NCBI RefSeq assembly: GCF_023336755.1
Contig: NZ_JALZWP010000006.1
Coordinates: 62,001-126,000 of the forward strand
DNA: 64,000 bases
Direction of reading: 5' to 3'
Source of the DNA: Roseinatronobacter domitianus
Lineage (GTDB): Bacteria; Pseudomonadota; Alphaproteobacteria; Rhodobacterales; Rhodobacteraceae
Numbering within the stretch: position 1 is the stretch's first letter; each line of letters opens with the position of its first letter. Made by a program: the position numbers and the translations under genes. This document shows, piece by piece, positions 54,234 to 62,486 of this stretch. The notes beneath the pieces were generated by a model. The model ran no database searches. It saw nothing but the letters and a program-made list of their open reading frames with translations, and was not told where the DNA came from.

Positions 54234-55139
54234 CTACTCCAGGTTCTGAACTTGCTCGCGCATTTGGTCGATGACGCTTTTCAACGCCAGACCGATGCGC
54301 GTCAACTCCATATGCTGCGCCTTGGCGCATAGGGTGTTGGCCTCGCGGTTAAATTCCTGCGTCAGAAACTCCAGACGGCGACCCACCGCGCCACCTTCGG
54401 CCAGCAATGTCTTGGCGCTGGCGCAATGCGCGTCCAGCCGGTCCAGTTCTTCTGTCAGGTCGGCCTTGACCGCCAGCACCGCCAATTCCTGTTCCAGCCG
54501 CGACGGGTCCGGCGGCGATATATCGGAAAACTGCGCGAGAATGGTCTGGAACTGCGCGCGCATCGCCTCGGCCCGGCATGGCACCTGCGCGCGCGCCTGC
54601 GCGAGCAGTGCTTCGGTCTGGGCAATCTGTTCCGACAGGATGGTCTGCAAGGCGGCCCCTTCAGAGGCGCGCGCGGCGCAGAATGCCCCCAGCAGAACAT
54701 CGGCATCCGCCAGCAGTAGCTGGCCCAATTCTGCCGGGTCAAATGTGGCGGAATCTTGGCCCTGAGGGTTCAGCCCGCGCCATGTCAGCACCTCTAGCGA
54801 GGTCGGCGCGCGCAGGTCCAGACCGGCCCCTGCGGCCTGCCTTTGGACATGAAGAAGGGTCTGGAACAGGCCCGCGAGCGCGGCTTCCTCTATCGCAGGT
54901 GCACCCTCTGCCCGGTCTTGGCGCAGCCGTAAGGACAGTGCCAGATTGCCGCGTGTGACCTTGGCCGCCACCTTGTCACGCAGAGGTTTTTCAAGGAATC
55001 CATAACCTTCTGGCAAGCGCAACCGAATATCCAACCCACGTCCATTGACCGCGCGCAGATCCCATTCCCAAACTATCCGCAGGCCCGACAGCTCGGCATC
55101 GCCCAGATGGCTGGCATAGCCGGTCATGGAATTCAGCAT
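54234..55139 (-). CDS. YicC family endoribonuclease-like protein
   Basis: A 301-residue protein with [46 protein letters not shown] and the C-terminal [23 protein letters not shown] with the helix ending in [14 protein letters not shown], all YicC hallmarks. YicC proteins are endoribonucleases that shape RNA levels in stress. It is the upstream partner of gmk and divergent from the PAS gene across 150 bp that carries inverted repeats. Confidence 0.95.
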   Translation of the reverse strand: MLNSMTGYASHLGDAELSGLRIVWEWDLRAVNGRGLDIRLRLPEGYGFLEKPLRDKVAAKVTRGNLALSLRLRQDRAEGAPAIEEAALAGLFQTLLHVQRQAAGAGLDLRAPTSLEVLTWRGLNPQGQDSATFDPAELGQLLLADADVLLGAFCAARASEGAALQTILSEQIAQTEALLAQARAQVPCRAEAMRAQFQTILAQFSDISPPDPSRLEQELAVLAVKADLTEELDRLDAHCASAKTLLAEGGAVGRRLEFLTQEFNREANTLCAKAQHMELTRIGLALKSVIDQMREQVQNLE

Positions 55140-55211
55140 CGGTGCTCCTGTCCCCGGACAGCGCCGGTTAACCCTGTGTCCAGAATGTGGCAGAAAATGG
55201 ACAAAATCTGG

Positions 55212-55234
55212 TCTATTAAGATCGTGTTAATAGA
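55212..55234. promoter_or_regulatory. Inverted repeat TCTATTAA-N7-TTAATAGA
   Basis: Perfect 8-bp arms, 7-bp spacer GATCGTG, in the yicC/PAS-gene divergent region, about 56 bp before the PAS start. A second inverted repeat (GGTGCC-C-GGCACC, 55256-55268) lies just downstream. Candidate operator. Confidence 0.45.
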
Positions 55235-55289
55235 GCTTGCTCAAAGATGAAACCCGGTGCCCGGCACCGATTGCGTAAAGAGACATGCC

Positions 55290-55850
55290 ATGAGTGACAC
55301 CACCTTCACCCCCCGCCCGGACGTAGAAGATGCGTTTCCGCTGGTCGCCAAGGTCTGTGCCCATTGGGCCGGGTTACGCACCCGCCATGCCTTGCCCGCA
55401 CGCGGCGCGCTGGACCCCGCCGCGCTGGCAGAGGCATTGCCGCATGTCTTTCTTGGCGAACTGGTCAGCCCGCGCGTGGCGCGCATCCGGCTCTGCGGTC
55501 ACGGGGTAGAAGATGTGATGGGTATGGATTTGCGCGGCATGCCGCTGACCGCGCTGTTCGGATCAGACGCGCGCGACGACATCATGGCCGCGCTGGAACA
55601 GGTCGGGCGCGGGGTGCGGGCAATGCTGGCCTTGCAGGCGGAACCGGGCTTTGGCCAGCCAGAAATGACCGCTCAACTGGCCTTGATGCCGCTTACCGGG
55701 GCAGATGGTCGGATTACCCATGTGCTGGGTGTGCTGGAACGGCGCGGCCAGATCGGGCGGCGCCCGCGCCGCTTTGCCACCGCCCGGACCGCACCCGTGA
55801 TCGAGGACAGCGCGCCAATGTTGCGCGTTATTATCGGCGGCAAACGCTGA
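55290..55850 (+). CDS. PAS-like domain protein (PAS_5/alphaproteobacterial type)
   Basis: A 186-residue protein: DVEDAFPLVAKVCAHWAGLRTRHALPARGALDPAALAEALPHVFLGELVSPRVARIRLCGHGVEDVMGMDLRGM, the pattern of the alphaproteobacterial PAS_5 family. The C-terminal tail is a basic helix-rich extension (RRPRRFATARTAPVIED). ATG 55290 follows AAAGAG. Probable ligand- or partner-sensing role; no output domain is attached. Rhodobacteraceae members are often uncharacterised. Confidence 0.75.
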   Translation: MSDTTFTPRPDVEDAFPLVAKVCAHWAGLRTRHALPARGALDPAALAEALPHVFLGELVSPRVARIRLCGHGVEDVMGMDLRGMPLTALFGSDARDDIMAALEQVGRGVRAMLALQAEPGFGQPEMTAQLALMPLTGADGRITHVLGVLERRGQIGRRPRRFATARTAPVIEDSAPMLRVIIGGKR

Positions 55851-55852
55851 TG

Positions 55853-55888
55853 AAAAAAGGGCCGGAACGGCGTTATGCCGCCCGGCCC
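55853..55888 (-). terminator. Intrinsic terminator after DAHP synthase
   Basis: On the minus strand the stem GGGCCGG / CCGGCCC (with an inner CGGCG/CGCCG-type paired region) is followed by a T6 run (55853-55858 as A6 on the plus strand), directly downstream of the aroG stop at 55909. Confidence 0.85.
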
Positions 55889-55908
55889 TGATCGCACCGG
55901 TCGCGCGC

Positions 55909-57276
55909 TTAACTCGCGGCGGCCAGTTTTTCGCGGCGGCCAACCAATTCTTCGGCCACCAGAAAGGCCAGTTCCAAGGACTGGCTGGCATTCAGACGCG
56001 GATCGCAGGCGGTGTGGTAACGCTTCGACAGGTCTTCATCGCTGACAGCATGCAGACCGCCGGTGCATTCGGTCACATCCTTGCCCGTCATCTCGAAATG
56101 CACGCCACCGGGGATGGTGCCTTCGGAATTATGCACGGCAAAGAACTCGCGCACCTCGCGCAGGATGGATTCGAACGGACGGGTTTTATACCCGGTGGAC
56201 GACTTGATGACGTTGCCGTGCATCGGATCGCAGGTCCAGAGCACATTGGCGCCTTCTTCCTGCACCGCTTTAATCAGGCGCGGCAGGTGATCGCCCACCT
56301 GCCCTGCACCAAAGCGCGCGATCAGGGTCAGACGGCCTGCCTCATTCTCCGGGTTCAGCTTGGCCAGCAGCACTTTCAGGTCGTCCGCTGTCAGCGAGGG
56401 GCCGCATTTCAGGCCAATCGGGTTCTGCACACCGCGGCAGAATTCGACATGCGCGCCATCGGGCTGGCGCGTGCGGTCGCCGATCCAGATCAGATGGCCA
56501 GAGCCTGCGATGTTCTGTCCGCTGGTCGAATCCACGCGGGCCAACGCCTCTTCGTATTCCAGCAACAGCGCCTCGTGGCTGGTGTAGAAATCCACCGTGG
56601 CCAGGTCGCGGCTGGTTTCAGAGGTAATGCCCGCTGCCGTCAGAAAATCCAGCGTGTCGGAAATCCGCGCGGTCATTTCGCGGTAACGCTCGGCCTTTTC
56701 GCCCTCGGCAAAGCCCAGCGTCCAGGCGTGGACACGGTGCATGTCGGCATAGCCACCCGTCGAAAACGCGCGCAGCAGGTTCAGGCTGGCCGCCGCTTGC
56801 GTATAGGCCTGCAACATGCGCGCCGGGTCGGGGATGCGAGCATCCGGCGTAAACTCGAACCCGTTGATGATATCGCCCCGGTAGCTGGGCAATTCCACAC
56901 CGTCCACGATTTCCATGGGCGCAGAGCGCGGCTTGGCAAACTGGCCGGCCATACGGCCCACCTTCACCACCGGCACTTTCGCGCCATAGGTCAGCACAAT
57001 CGCCATCTGCAACAGCACTTTGAACGTGTCACGAATGCTGTCGGCGTTGAATTCGGCAAAGCTTTCGGCGCAGTCGCCACCTTGCAGCAAGAACGCGTCA
57101 CCGCGCGCCGCAGCCCCCAGCTTGCGCTTGAGCGCGCGCGCTTCGCCGGCAAAGACCAGCGGCGGGTAGCTGGACAGGCGCGCTTCGACCTGCGCCAACG
57201 CATCGGAGTCCGGATAGTCGGGCATCTGGATGCGCGGCCTTTGCCGCCATGAAGATTTCGTCCAGCCTTGTGTCAT
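55909..57276 (-). CDS. Class II 3-deoxy-7-phosphoheptulonate (DAHP) synthase
   Basis: First step of the shikimate pathway, condensing PEP and erythrose 4-phosphate. It has 455 residues, matching the class II (AroA type II, plant-like) family with [68 protein letters not shown] and [18 protein letters not shown]; the KxGR and DCAE runs are typical. ATG 57276 is the second of MM; its spacing to GGAGG is better than that of the first ATG (57279). A terminator follows. Confidence 0.95.
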   Translation of the reverse strand: MTQGWTKSSWRQRPRIQMPDYPDSDALAQVEARLSSYPPLVFAGEARALKRKLGAAARGDAFLLQGGDCAESFAEFNADSIRDTFKVLLQMAIVLTYGAKVPVVKVGRMAGQFAKPRSAPMEIVDGVELPSYRGDIINGFEFTPDARIPDPARMLQAYTQAAASLNLLRAFSTGGYADMHRVHAWTLGFAEGEKAERYREMTARISDTLDFLTAAGITSETSRDLATVDFYTSHEALLLEYEEALARVDSTSGQNIAGSGHLIWIGDRTRQPDGAHVEFCRGVQNPIGLKCGPSLTADDLKVLLAKLNPENEAGRLTLIARFGAGQVGDHLPRLIKAVQEEGANVLWTCDPMHGNVIKSSTGYKTRPFESILREVREFFAVHNSEGTIPGGVHFEMTGKDVTECTGGLHAVSDEDLSKRYHTACDPRLNASQSLELAFLVAEELVGRREKLAAAS

Positions 57277-57391
57277 CATGCCCTCCGGGTAACTGATTGC
57301 GCAACCATGCCGCGCCTGTCGTCCCTATACAAAAGCGATCCATGGCTTGCAAATGCGTTTGCTCTTGCACGGGAAAATGAAACCTGATTGT

Positions 57392-57409
57392 GTCGCGCAA
57401 CTCCGCGAC
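57392..57409. promoter_or_regulatory. Inverted repeat GTCGCG-N6-CGCGAC in the leader of the GlxA-type regulator
   Basis: Perfect 6-bp arms 18 bp before the start codon. It could be an autoregulatory operator or a leader hairpin. Confidence 0.35.
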
Positions 57410-57426
57410 GTCAGTGATCGTTCAGA

Positions 57427-58404
57427 ATGTCCAAGATTTCCAGCCAGCCCAACCCGGCCCATGTAGCGTTCCTGCTTCTGGACCGTTTTACGCTGATTGC
57501 CTTTGCCGCAGCGATAGAACCGTTGCGGCTGGCCAATCGTGTTGCGGGACAAACGCTCTATACATGGCAGCTTGTCAGCGAAAATGGCGGGCCTGTGAAA
57601 TGTTCCAACGGCACCGAGATTTCCGTCACAACCAAGCAGGATGACTTGCCCCATGACAGCCTGATCGTGGTCTGTGGCGGGGTCGATGTGCAACGCGCAA
57701 CCAATACGACCGTGCTGTCATGGCTGCGCAAACGCGCGCGCTATGGCAACCGCATCGGCGGAATCTGCACGGCGTCATGGGCCTTGGCCAAGGCCGGGCT
57801 GCTGGATGGCAAACGCGCCACCATCCATTGGGAAAACTTCAACGCCATGGCAGAGGATTTTCCAGAGGTTGATCTGTCACGCTCGGTTTTCGTGGTCGAT
57901 GGAGCGCGGGTGACGGCGGCGGGGGGCATTGCGTCGCTGGACCTGACCTTGGCGCTGATCGCGTCGGCGCATGGCAGCGATCTGGCCAATTCGGTGGCAG
58001 ACCAGCTTGTCTATTCGTCGATCCGCACCAACCGCGACACGCAGCGCCTGTCGATCCCGGCGCGCATCGGCGTCCGCCACCCCAAGCTGGCGCGGGTCAT
58101 CGAGATCATGGAAAGCCACATAGAAGACCCGATCAGCCCGTCCGATCTGGCCGAAGCGGTGGACATGTCCACCCGCCAGTTGGAACGCCTGTTCCGCCGC
58201 TACCTGAACCGCAGCCCGAAACGCTATTACATGGAATTGCGGCTGGAACGCGCCCGCAACCTGCTGATGCAGACCGATATGAGCGTTATCAACGTGGCGC
58301 TGGCCGCAGGCTTCACCTCGCCCTCGCATTTTTCCAAATGCTACCGCGCGCATTACGACACCACGCCCTACCGCGAACGCGGCGCGCATGGCGAAGAGGG
58401 TTAG
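57427..58404 (+). CDS. GlxA-family transcriptional regulator (DJ-1/PfpI + AraC HTH)
   Basis: A 325-residue regulator. The N-terminal DJ-1/PfpI-like domain (residues 10-200) has VCGGVDVQRATN and GGICTASWALAKAGLLDGKRATIHW with Cys114. The C-terminal AraC HTH (about 225-320) has EDPISPSDLAEAVDMSTRQLERLFRRYLNRSPKRYYMELR and VALAAGFTSPSHFSKCYR. This GbdR/CdhR-like group often governs choline, carnitine or arginine-derived catabolism. It is divergent from DAHP synthase and convergent with tusA (4-bp stop overlap). Target genes are not in the window. Confidence 0.92.
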   Translation: MSKISSQPNPAHVAFLLLDRFTLIAFAAAIEPLRLANRVAGQTLYTWQLVSENGGPVKCSNGTEISVTTKQDDLPHDSLIVVCGGVDVQRATNTTVLSWLRKRARYGNRIGGICTASWALAKAGLLDGKRATIHWENFNAMAEDFPEVDLSRSVFVVDGARVTAAGGIASLDLTLALIASAHGSDLANSVADQLVYSSIRTNRDTQRLSIPARIGVRHPKLARVIEIMESHIEDPISPSDLAEAVDMSTRQLERLFRRYLNRSPKRYYMELRLERARNLLMQTDMSVINVALAAGFTSPSHFSKCYRAHYDTTPYRERGAHGEEG

Positions 58405-58631
58405 CCCGGCCCGCGCTTGATGACGTAAAGCTGCGCGCCCAGCAGGTCCGACTGCGACAGCAGGTCGTGCCCGGCCTCGGCGCAGAAATGTGGCATGTCC
58501 ACCACCGCGACCGGATCATCTGCCAGCACACGCAACTCTGCGCCCGGCGGCATGGCCAACAGCGCCTTGCGCGCACGCAACACAGGTAGCGGACACCGCA
58601 GGCCGCGCGCATCTAGCATATCATCGCTCAT
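58401..58631 (-). CDS. TusA family sulfurtransferase
   Basis: A 76-residue persulfide carrier: MLDARGLRCPLPVLRARKALLAMPPGAEL with Cys13 in the CPxP motif, then LRVLADDPVAVVDMPHFCAEAGHDLL. Such proteins move sulfur to tRNA thiolation, molybdenum cofactor or c-type cytochrome systems. Convergent with the GlxA-type regulator (4-bp stop overlap) and divergent from the membrane protein gene to the right. Confidence 0.92.
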   Translation of the reverse strand: MSDDMLDARGLRCPLPVLRARKALLAMPPGAELRVLADDPVAVVDMPHFCAEAGHDLLSQSDLLGAQLYVIKRGPG

Positions 58632-58708
58632 GGCAACGGATGTAGGCCAGCGACGCGCGCAGGAAAAGCGAAACTTGACACCCCGCGCAGGGGCCGCAGT
58701 TATGCGCC

Positions 58709-59395
58709 ATGTTTCTGATCTCTCGCTCGACCGTTTTGAACCGAGGCGCGCTGCATATCCGCCGCGTGCCGCGCAAGTTCATGGGCCGCACCACGCTGTG
58801 GCCGCGCGGGGGCAGCTTTGGGCTATGGGCACGGCTGATATTCGAGGTCGAATTCCTGCGCTATTTTGCGGCGCTGTCGCCCTTCGTGGTGGCAACGCTT
58901 ATCTGGCGCGAATATGCATTGGCCATCGCGCAGGCCCCTATCCCCATGCTGATCCTGATCTATCTGGTCGAAGGACGGCTGCTGCGCGTGCCGCCCGGCC
59001 AACGCCACACGCTGGTGTCAGAGGCAGAGGCCGAGCGCGGGCTGGACCTGCTGCGCGACCGGGCGCGCAAAATCCTGACCAAAATCGCCGCCGGGCGCGG
59101 GATCGAGGCAGGACGCCTGCACCTTGTGATTGAACAATCCGAGATGCTGCGCGTGCCCGCCCTATCGCTGGTGTCGGTGCAATCCGAGGATGGGCCGGAC
59201 ATTCTGGACCTGTCCCGCGACGAACGGGCGCTGGTGGAAAGCACGCTCTTGCAGCCACCGCTGACCGAACGCGAATTGCAAAAAATCGGCTTGGCCCGCA
59301 AGATCGCGTTGCATGATATCGGGCTGGAGGCGCGCGAAGTGTCGGCCCATGCGCGTCTGGCCGCGATGATGGCCGCGCGCTCAGGCGCCCAGTGA
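58709..59395 (+). CDS. Membrane-anchored protein of unknown function
   Basis: A 228-residue protein starting MFLISRSTVLNRGALHIRRVPRKFMGRTTLWPRGG, then two hydrophobic helices (LIFEVEFLRYFAALSPFVVATLIWREYALAI; PIPMLILIYLVEGRLLRV) and a soluble helical C-terminal half (LDLLRDRARKILTKIAAGRGIEAGR; HDIGLEAREVSAHARLAAMMAAR). No family recognised. Divergent from tusA (78 bp) and convergent with the VWA protein, overlapping by 15 bp. It is probably a Rhodobacterales-specific inner-membrane protein. Confidence 0.7.
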   Translation: MFLISRSTVLNRGALHIRRVPRKFMGRTTLWPRGGSFGLWARLIFEVEFLRYFAALSPFVVATLIWREYALAIAQAPIPMLILIYLVEGRLLRVPPGQRHTLVSEAEAERGLDLLRDRARKILTKIAAGRGIEAGRLHLVIEQSEMLRVPALSLVSVQSEDGPDILDLSRDERALVESTLLQPPLTERELQKIGLARKIALHDIGLEAREVSAHARLAAMMAARSGAQ

Positions 59396-60610
59396 CAGCA
59401 CATGCCCGAACGGCGCGTGCGGCGGGTCGGGTTGCGGCGCGGCCCAGATAACCGGAAAGCGGGGCCGTGGCCCGGTGGGCCCGTCCATATCCGACAAGAT
59501 CACAAGCGCCGACGGAGCCAACTCCGCCGCCCGCGCGATGACAGGCCGGAAATCGGTGCCACCCCCTTCGGGCAGTTCCAGCCCGTGCAGGGTTGCGCGC
59601 GCGGTGGCCGGGTCAAGGGGCATGTCATGATGCAGCCCCTCATCGAATGTCAGCAGGTGCAAACTTGCCTGCGCGCGCCGCGAAATCGCCAGCATTTCGG
59701 CCAGCAACAGGCGCAGGCTGTCATCACTCAGCGAGGCCGAGCAATCCAAGCCCAGCACAAGACGCGGGGCGCTGGCCTGCCACGTCATGCGCGGCTGAAA
59801 CGGCGGCAAAGGCGCGTGGTCCTGCAAGGCGCGCCCTGCCCCGGCCAGCCACGCGCGCGCCGGGCGCAAGGGCGCAGGTTCGGGGCGGTGCAGCGTCGCG
59901 CGGGCCAGCAAGCGACGCAAAATCACTTCCCACGGGGTGCGCGGTGTGGGCAGATCAGCCATGCGCCGCCCCAGCACGCCCAGCCCGAACCCCGCCGCCG
60001 CCCCCGCCGTCATGGCGCGGGCCAAATGCGCACGCCACTCGGCTTGGCCGGTGCCGCCGCGATCGGTGCCTCTGTCGCCGCCCGCCCCCCCGGACGGCTG
60101 CAAGTCGGGCTTTTGCCCATCCTCTGCCGCTTGCCTGCGTGCGCGGCCTGCGCCCTCTGGCGTGTCGGCCATGCGGCGATACAGCCGCTCGCAATCCCAA
60201 TCGGCCAAGCCGCCCTGTTCGTTCAACCTGCCCAGCAGCTTCGACAGCGTCAGCGCCGGGCGCGGCAAGGCATGCCCCGCCTGCAAGATGGCTTCGTTCA
60301 CGATGGCGTCCGATGCGATCTGCCACAGGTCGGGTGCGAACCCATCTCCCATGCGCGCGGCCATGGCCGCCATTCGGTCGGAATGCTGCAAGGCCACATG
60401 CAAGATATGATGGCCCGCCAGCCCGATTTGCTCATGCGGGGAGAGGGTTTCGAAATCAGGGCCATAGCGGATGGTTGTGCCGGTGGTTTCTGCCGGAACA
60501 TCCAACACGGCGACATCCCGGTGCTGACACCACAGCGAGAGTGCGGCAAGCGCGGGGTCGCGTTCGGTCAGCGTTTGCAACGCGCGCGTGGCCCGCGCCG
60601 AATGCGTCAT
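59381..60610 (-). CDS. VWA-like protein with DUF2201-type metallopeptidase-like N-terminus
   Basis: A 409-residue protein. The N-terminal part has LAGHHILHVALQHSDRMAAM, an HxxxH-like metal motif at residues about 66-76, within a DUF2201-type domain. A Gly/Asp/Arg-rich linker follows (about 150-190, with GTDRGGTGQ). The C-terminal VWA-like domain starts at LVLGLDCSASLSDDSLRLL (near residue 284) with FDEG and a DSS-like metal-ion-dependent site. The stop of the MoxR ATPase overlaps its start (ATGA), making a MoxR-VWA pair. Such pairs act as chaperone-like AAA+/VWA complexes in metal-cofactor insertion or protein activation. The target is not evident. Confidence 0.85.
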   Translation of the reverse strand: MTHSARATRALQTLTERDPALAALSLWCQHRDVAVLDVPAETTGTTIRYGPDFETLSPHEQIGLAGHHILHVALQHSDRMAAMAARMGDGFAPDLWQIASDAIVNEAILQAGHALPRPALTLSKLLGRLNEQGGLADWDCERLYRRMADTPEGAGRARRQAAEDGQKPDLQPSGGAGGDRGTDRGGTGQAEWRAHLARAMTAGAAAGFGLGVLGRRMADLPTPRTPWEVILRRLLARATLHRPEPAPLRPARAWLAGAGRALQDHAPLPPFQPRMTWQASAPRLVLGLDCSASLSDDSLRLLLAEMLAISRRAQASLHLLTFDEGLHHDMPLDPATARATLHGLELPEGGGTDFRPVIARAAELAPSALVILSDMDGPTGPRPRFPVIWAAPQPDPPHAPFGHVLSLGA

Positions 60611-61710
60611 TCCAGCCCTGCTGCGCGCCGCTCCTCGGCATAGGCGGCATAAGCGGACGAGTCGAGAAAAGCCTCGGCCATGTCATTGTCCAAAGCCTTG
60701 CGGATCAGCATCTCGAACCCATGCGCGCCCAATTCTGCCAAGGGCATCGCGCTGAAGGGTGGCGCTCGCAAGCTGCGCGCTTCGGCCATGATCTCTATGA
60801 TAACACCCATATTGCCCGCATCCGCCCGCGCCACCAGCGCATAGATCAGCGCGGTCATGCCATGCATGGAGGGCGGGTAAAGCTCTGCGCGCGCCTTCGC
60901 CGTTGCCTCTAACAGGTCATCAAGCTGCACGGTCGCCGCGATTTCATCTGCGATTAACAGGAATTCGGCGGCAACCGCTTCGCCCAGCACACCCGCAATC
61001 GCGGTGTTGCGCAAAGCGCGGTCGGGCAAAGCGCCCATCAAGGCCGATGCCCGCGCCCAAGACCTTGGCGTGCAGGCGATCATGTCGCCCCGGCGCAACG
61101 CGGCCTCGTTCGTGTCCAGCAGGTCAGGCCGGGTGCGGATGAAGGCGATCACGGCAGGGTCCAGCCCCTGCGGCACAGCAAAGCCCTGCACCCAATCACC
61201 CGCCTCTGCCACTAGGTTCAGATGCACCAGCCGATCCGACAAGGCGCTGCCCATCTCGTAAGCGATGGCCCCATCTTCGACCGTGTTGCCTGCTGCCACC
61301 ACGAAACAGCTATCCGGCAAGCGGTGCGGCCCGACGCGACGTTCCTGCAACAACCCGTAAACCGTGGGCTGCAACTGCGGCGCGGCGGCGGTCAATTCGT
61401 CCAGAAACAGCACCGATGGCGTTGTGGGATCATCCGGCAAATCCTCTGGCCGGAACCAGATTGTGCGCTGGCGGTCCATGTCGAAAAACGGCAAGCCGCG
61501 CAGGTCTTGCGGTTCTATCGTGGTCAGGCGCAGGTCATAGAGGCGCGCGCCAATGCGGCTGGCAAGCGTCTGCACCACTTCGGTTTTGCCAATGCCGGGG
61601 CGGCCATGCAGCATCCAAGACGTGGTAAGCGCGCCTTGCCTCTGCGCATCCCACCCGGCCAGCAGCAAATCCAGCGCGCGGCCAGTGGTAATGGGAGGTG
61701 CGTTAACCAT
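60607..61710 (-). CDS. MoxR-like AAA+ ATPase
   Basis: A 367-residue AAA+ protein: Walker A LHGRPGIGKTEVVQTLA (about residues 34-50), Walker B-type segment TPSVLFLDELTAAAPQLQPTVYGLLQERRVG, sensor-like VVAAGNTVEDGAIAYEMGSALSDRLVHLNL and arginine-finger-type TPRSWARASALM. It pairs with the DUF2201/VWA gene (4-bp overlap). MoxR/VWA systems use ATP to remodel partner proteins; no obvious partner (such as a dehydrogenase or metal-dependent enzyme) is adjacent. Start ATG 61710 (MVNAPPITTGRAL). Confidence 0.93.
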   Translation of the reverse strand: MVNAPPITTGRALDLLLAGWDAQRQGALTTSWMLHGRPGIGKTEVVQTLASRIGARLYDLRLTTIEPQDLRGLPFFDMDRQRTIWFRPEDLPDDPTTPSVLFLDELTAAAPQLQPTVYGLLQERRVGPHRLPDSCFVVAAGNTVEDGAIAYEMGSALSDRLVHLNLVAEAGDWVQGFAVPQGLDPAVIAFIRTRPDLLDTNEAALRRGDMIACTPRSWARASALMGALPDRALRNTAIAGVLGEAVAAEFLLIADEIAATVQLDDLLEATAKARAELYPPSMHGMTALIYALVARADAGNMGVIIEIMAEARSLRAPPFSAMPLAELGAHGFEMLIRKALDNDMAEAFLDSSAYAAYAEERRAAGLE

Positions 61711-61773
61711 GTCTTGCCCTTCAGCGCAGCGTCACGGACCACGATATGGCCCGCGACCCTGTGGGGGCAAGCG

Positions 61774-62448
61774 TTAGGCCGGGGGTTTCGAGGGCGAGTC
61801 CTCTGCCAGCTTGGTGGCCTGCGAAATCCAGTTGTCGCGGTCAATCCGGCCCTTGAAGCTCAGATAACCATCAACCCAATCGACCTCTGCACGGGTCCAG
61901 CGGCTGATCTGCCAGAAATGATAAAAGCCAAGCCCGTTCAGCTTGCCTTCCAGCACCGGACCGACACCGCTTATGCGCTTTAGGTCGTCTTTTTCGCCCA
62001 TAGGAGCATCCAGCCCGGCGGGTTTGCTGGCTTCAGGTGACGCCGTTTCAGTGGTCGCCGGTTCCGCCACAGCCGCCTTGGGCGCGGCAGCGGGTGTGGA
62101 GGCGGGTTTTTCAGCGGCCGGCGCGGCAGATGCGGCTTCTGTCGTCTCAGGTGCGGCGGCCGCTTTTGGCGCTAGATTGGCCTCTGGCGCGGCGGACCGC
62201 TCTGAAACCGGCGCGGGCGTTGCGGCAGGTTCCGCAACGGTTTCCGCCACAACAGCGGTTTTCGGGGCGCGCTCGGCAACGGTAAAGATCAGCCCCACGA
62301 CGAGCGCGACAACCGCACCGATTGCGACAGAGCCGTTCCCATCAATCCCGATGACAACAAGCGAGACGCCAAACATCAGCGCGCCCGCCCCAACGGCGAT
62401 GGCCCAGCCATGCAGCGGCGGGGCTTCCTTGAATTCTGAATGTGCCAT
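61774..62448 (-). CDS. Membrane-anchored protein with Ala/Pro-rich linker and helix-hairpin-helix-type C-terminal domain
   Basis: A 224-residue protein: two hydrophobic helices (WAIAVGAGALMFGVSLVVIGI; SVAIGAVVALVVGLIFTVA), an Ala/Pro/Glu-rich linker of about 80 residues, and a C-terminal domain with DLKRISGVGPVLEGKLNGLGFYHFWQISRWTRAEVDWVDGYLSF. This resembles the H3TH/NADH-dehydrogenase subunit E C-terminal extension of alphaproteobacteria. Predicted to sit in the inner membrane with a DNA- or protein-binding tail. Function unknown; it follows a 37-bp gap from the dxs stop, on the same strand. Confidence 0.75.
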   Translation of the reverse strand: MAHSEFKEAPPLHGWAIAVGAGALMFGVSLVVIGIDGNGSVAIGAVVALVVGLIFTVAERAPKTAVVAETVAEPAATPAPVSERSAAPEANLAPKAAAAPETTEAASAAPAAEKPASTPAAAPKAAVAEPATTETASPEASKPAGLDAPMGEKDDLKRISGVGPVLEGKLNGLGFYHFWQISRWTRAEVDWVDGYLSFKGRIDRDNWISQATKLAEDSPSKPPA

Positions 62449-62486
62449 TTATTTCAATTCCTTCCTGTCGTTTCTTAACGCAAGTC

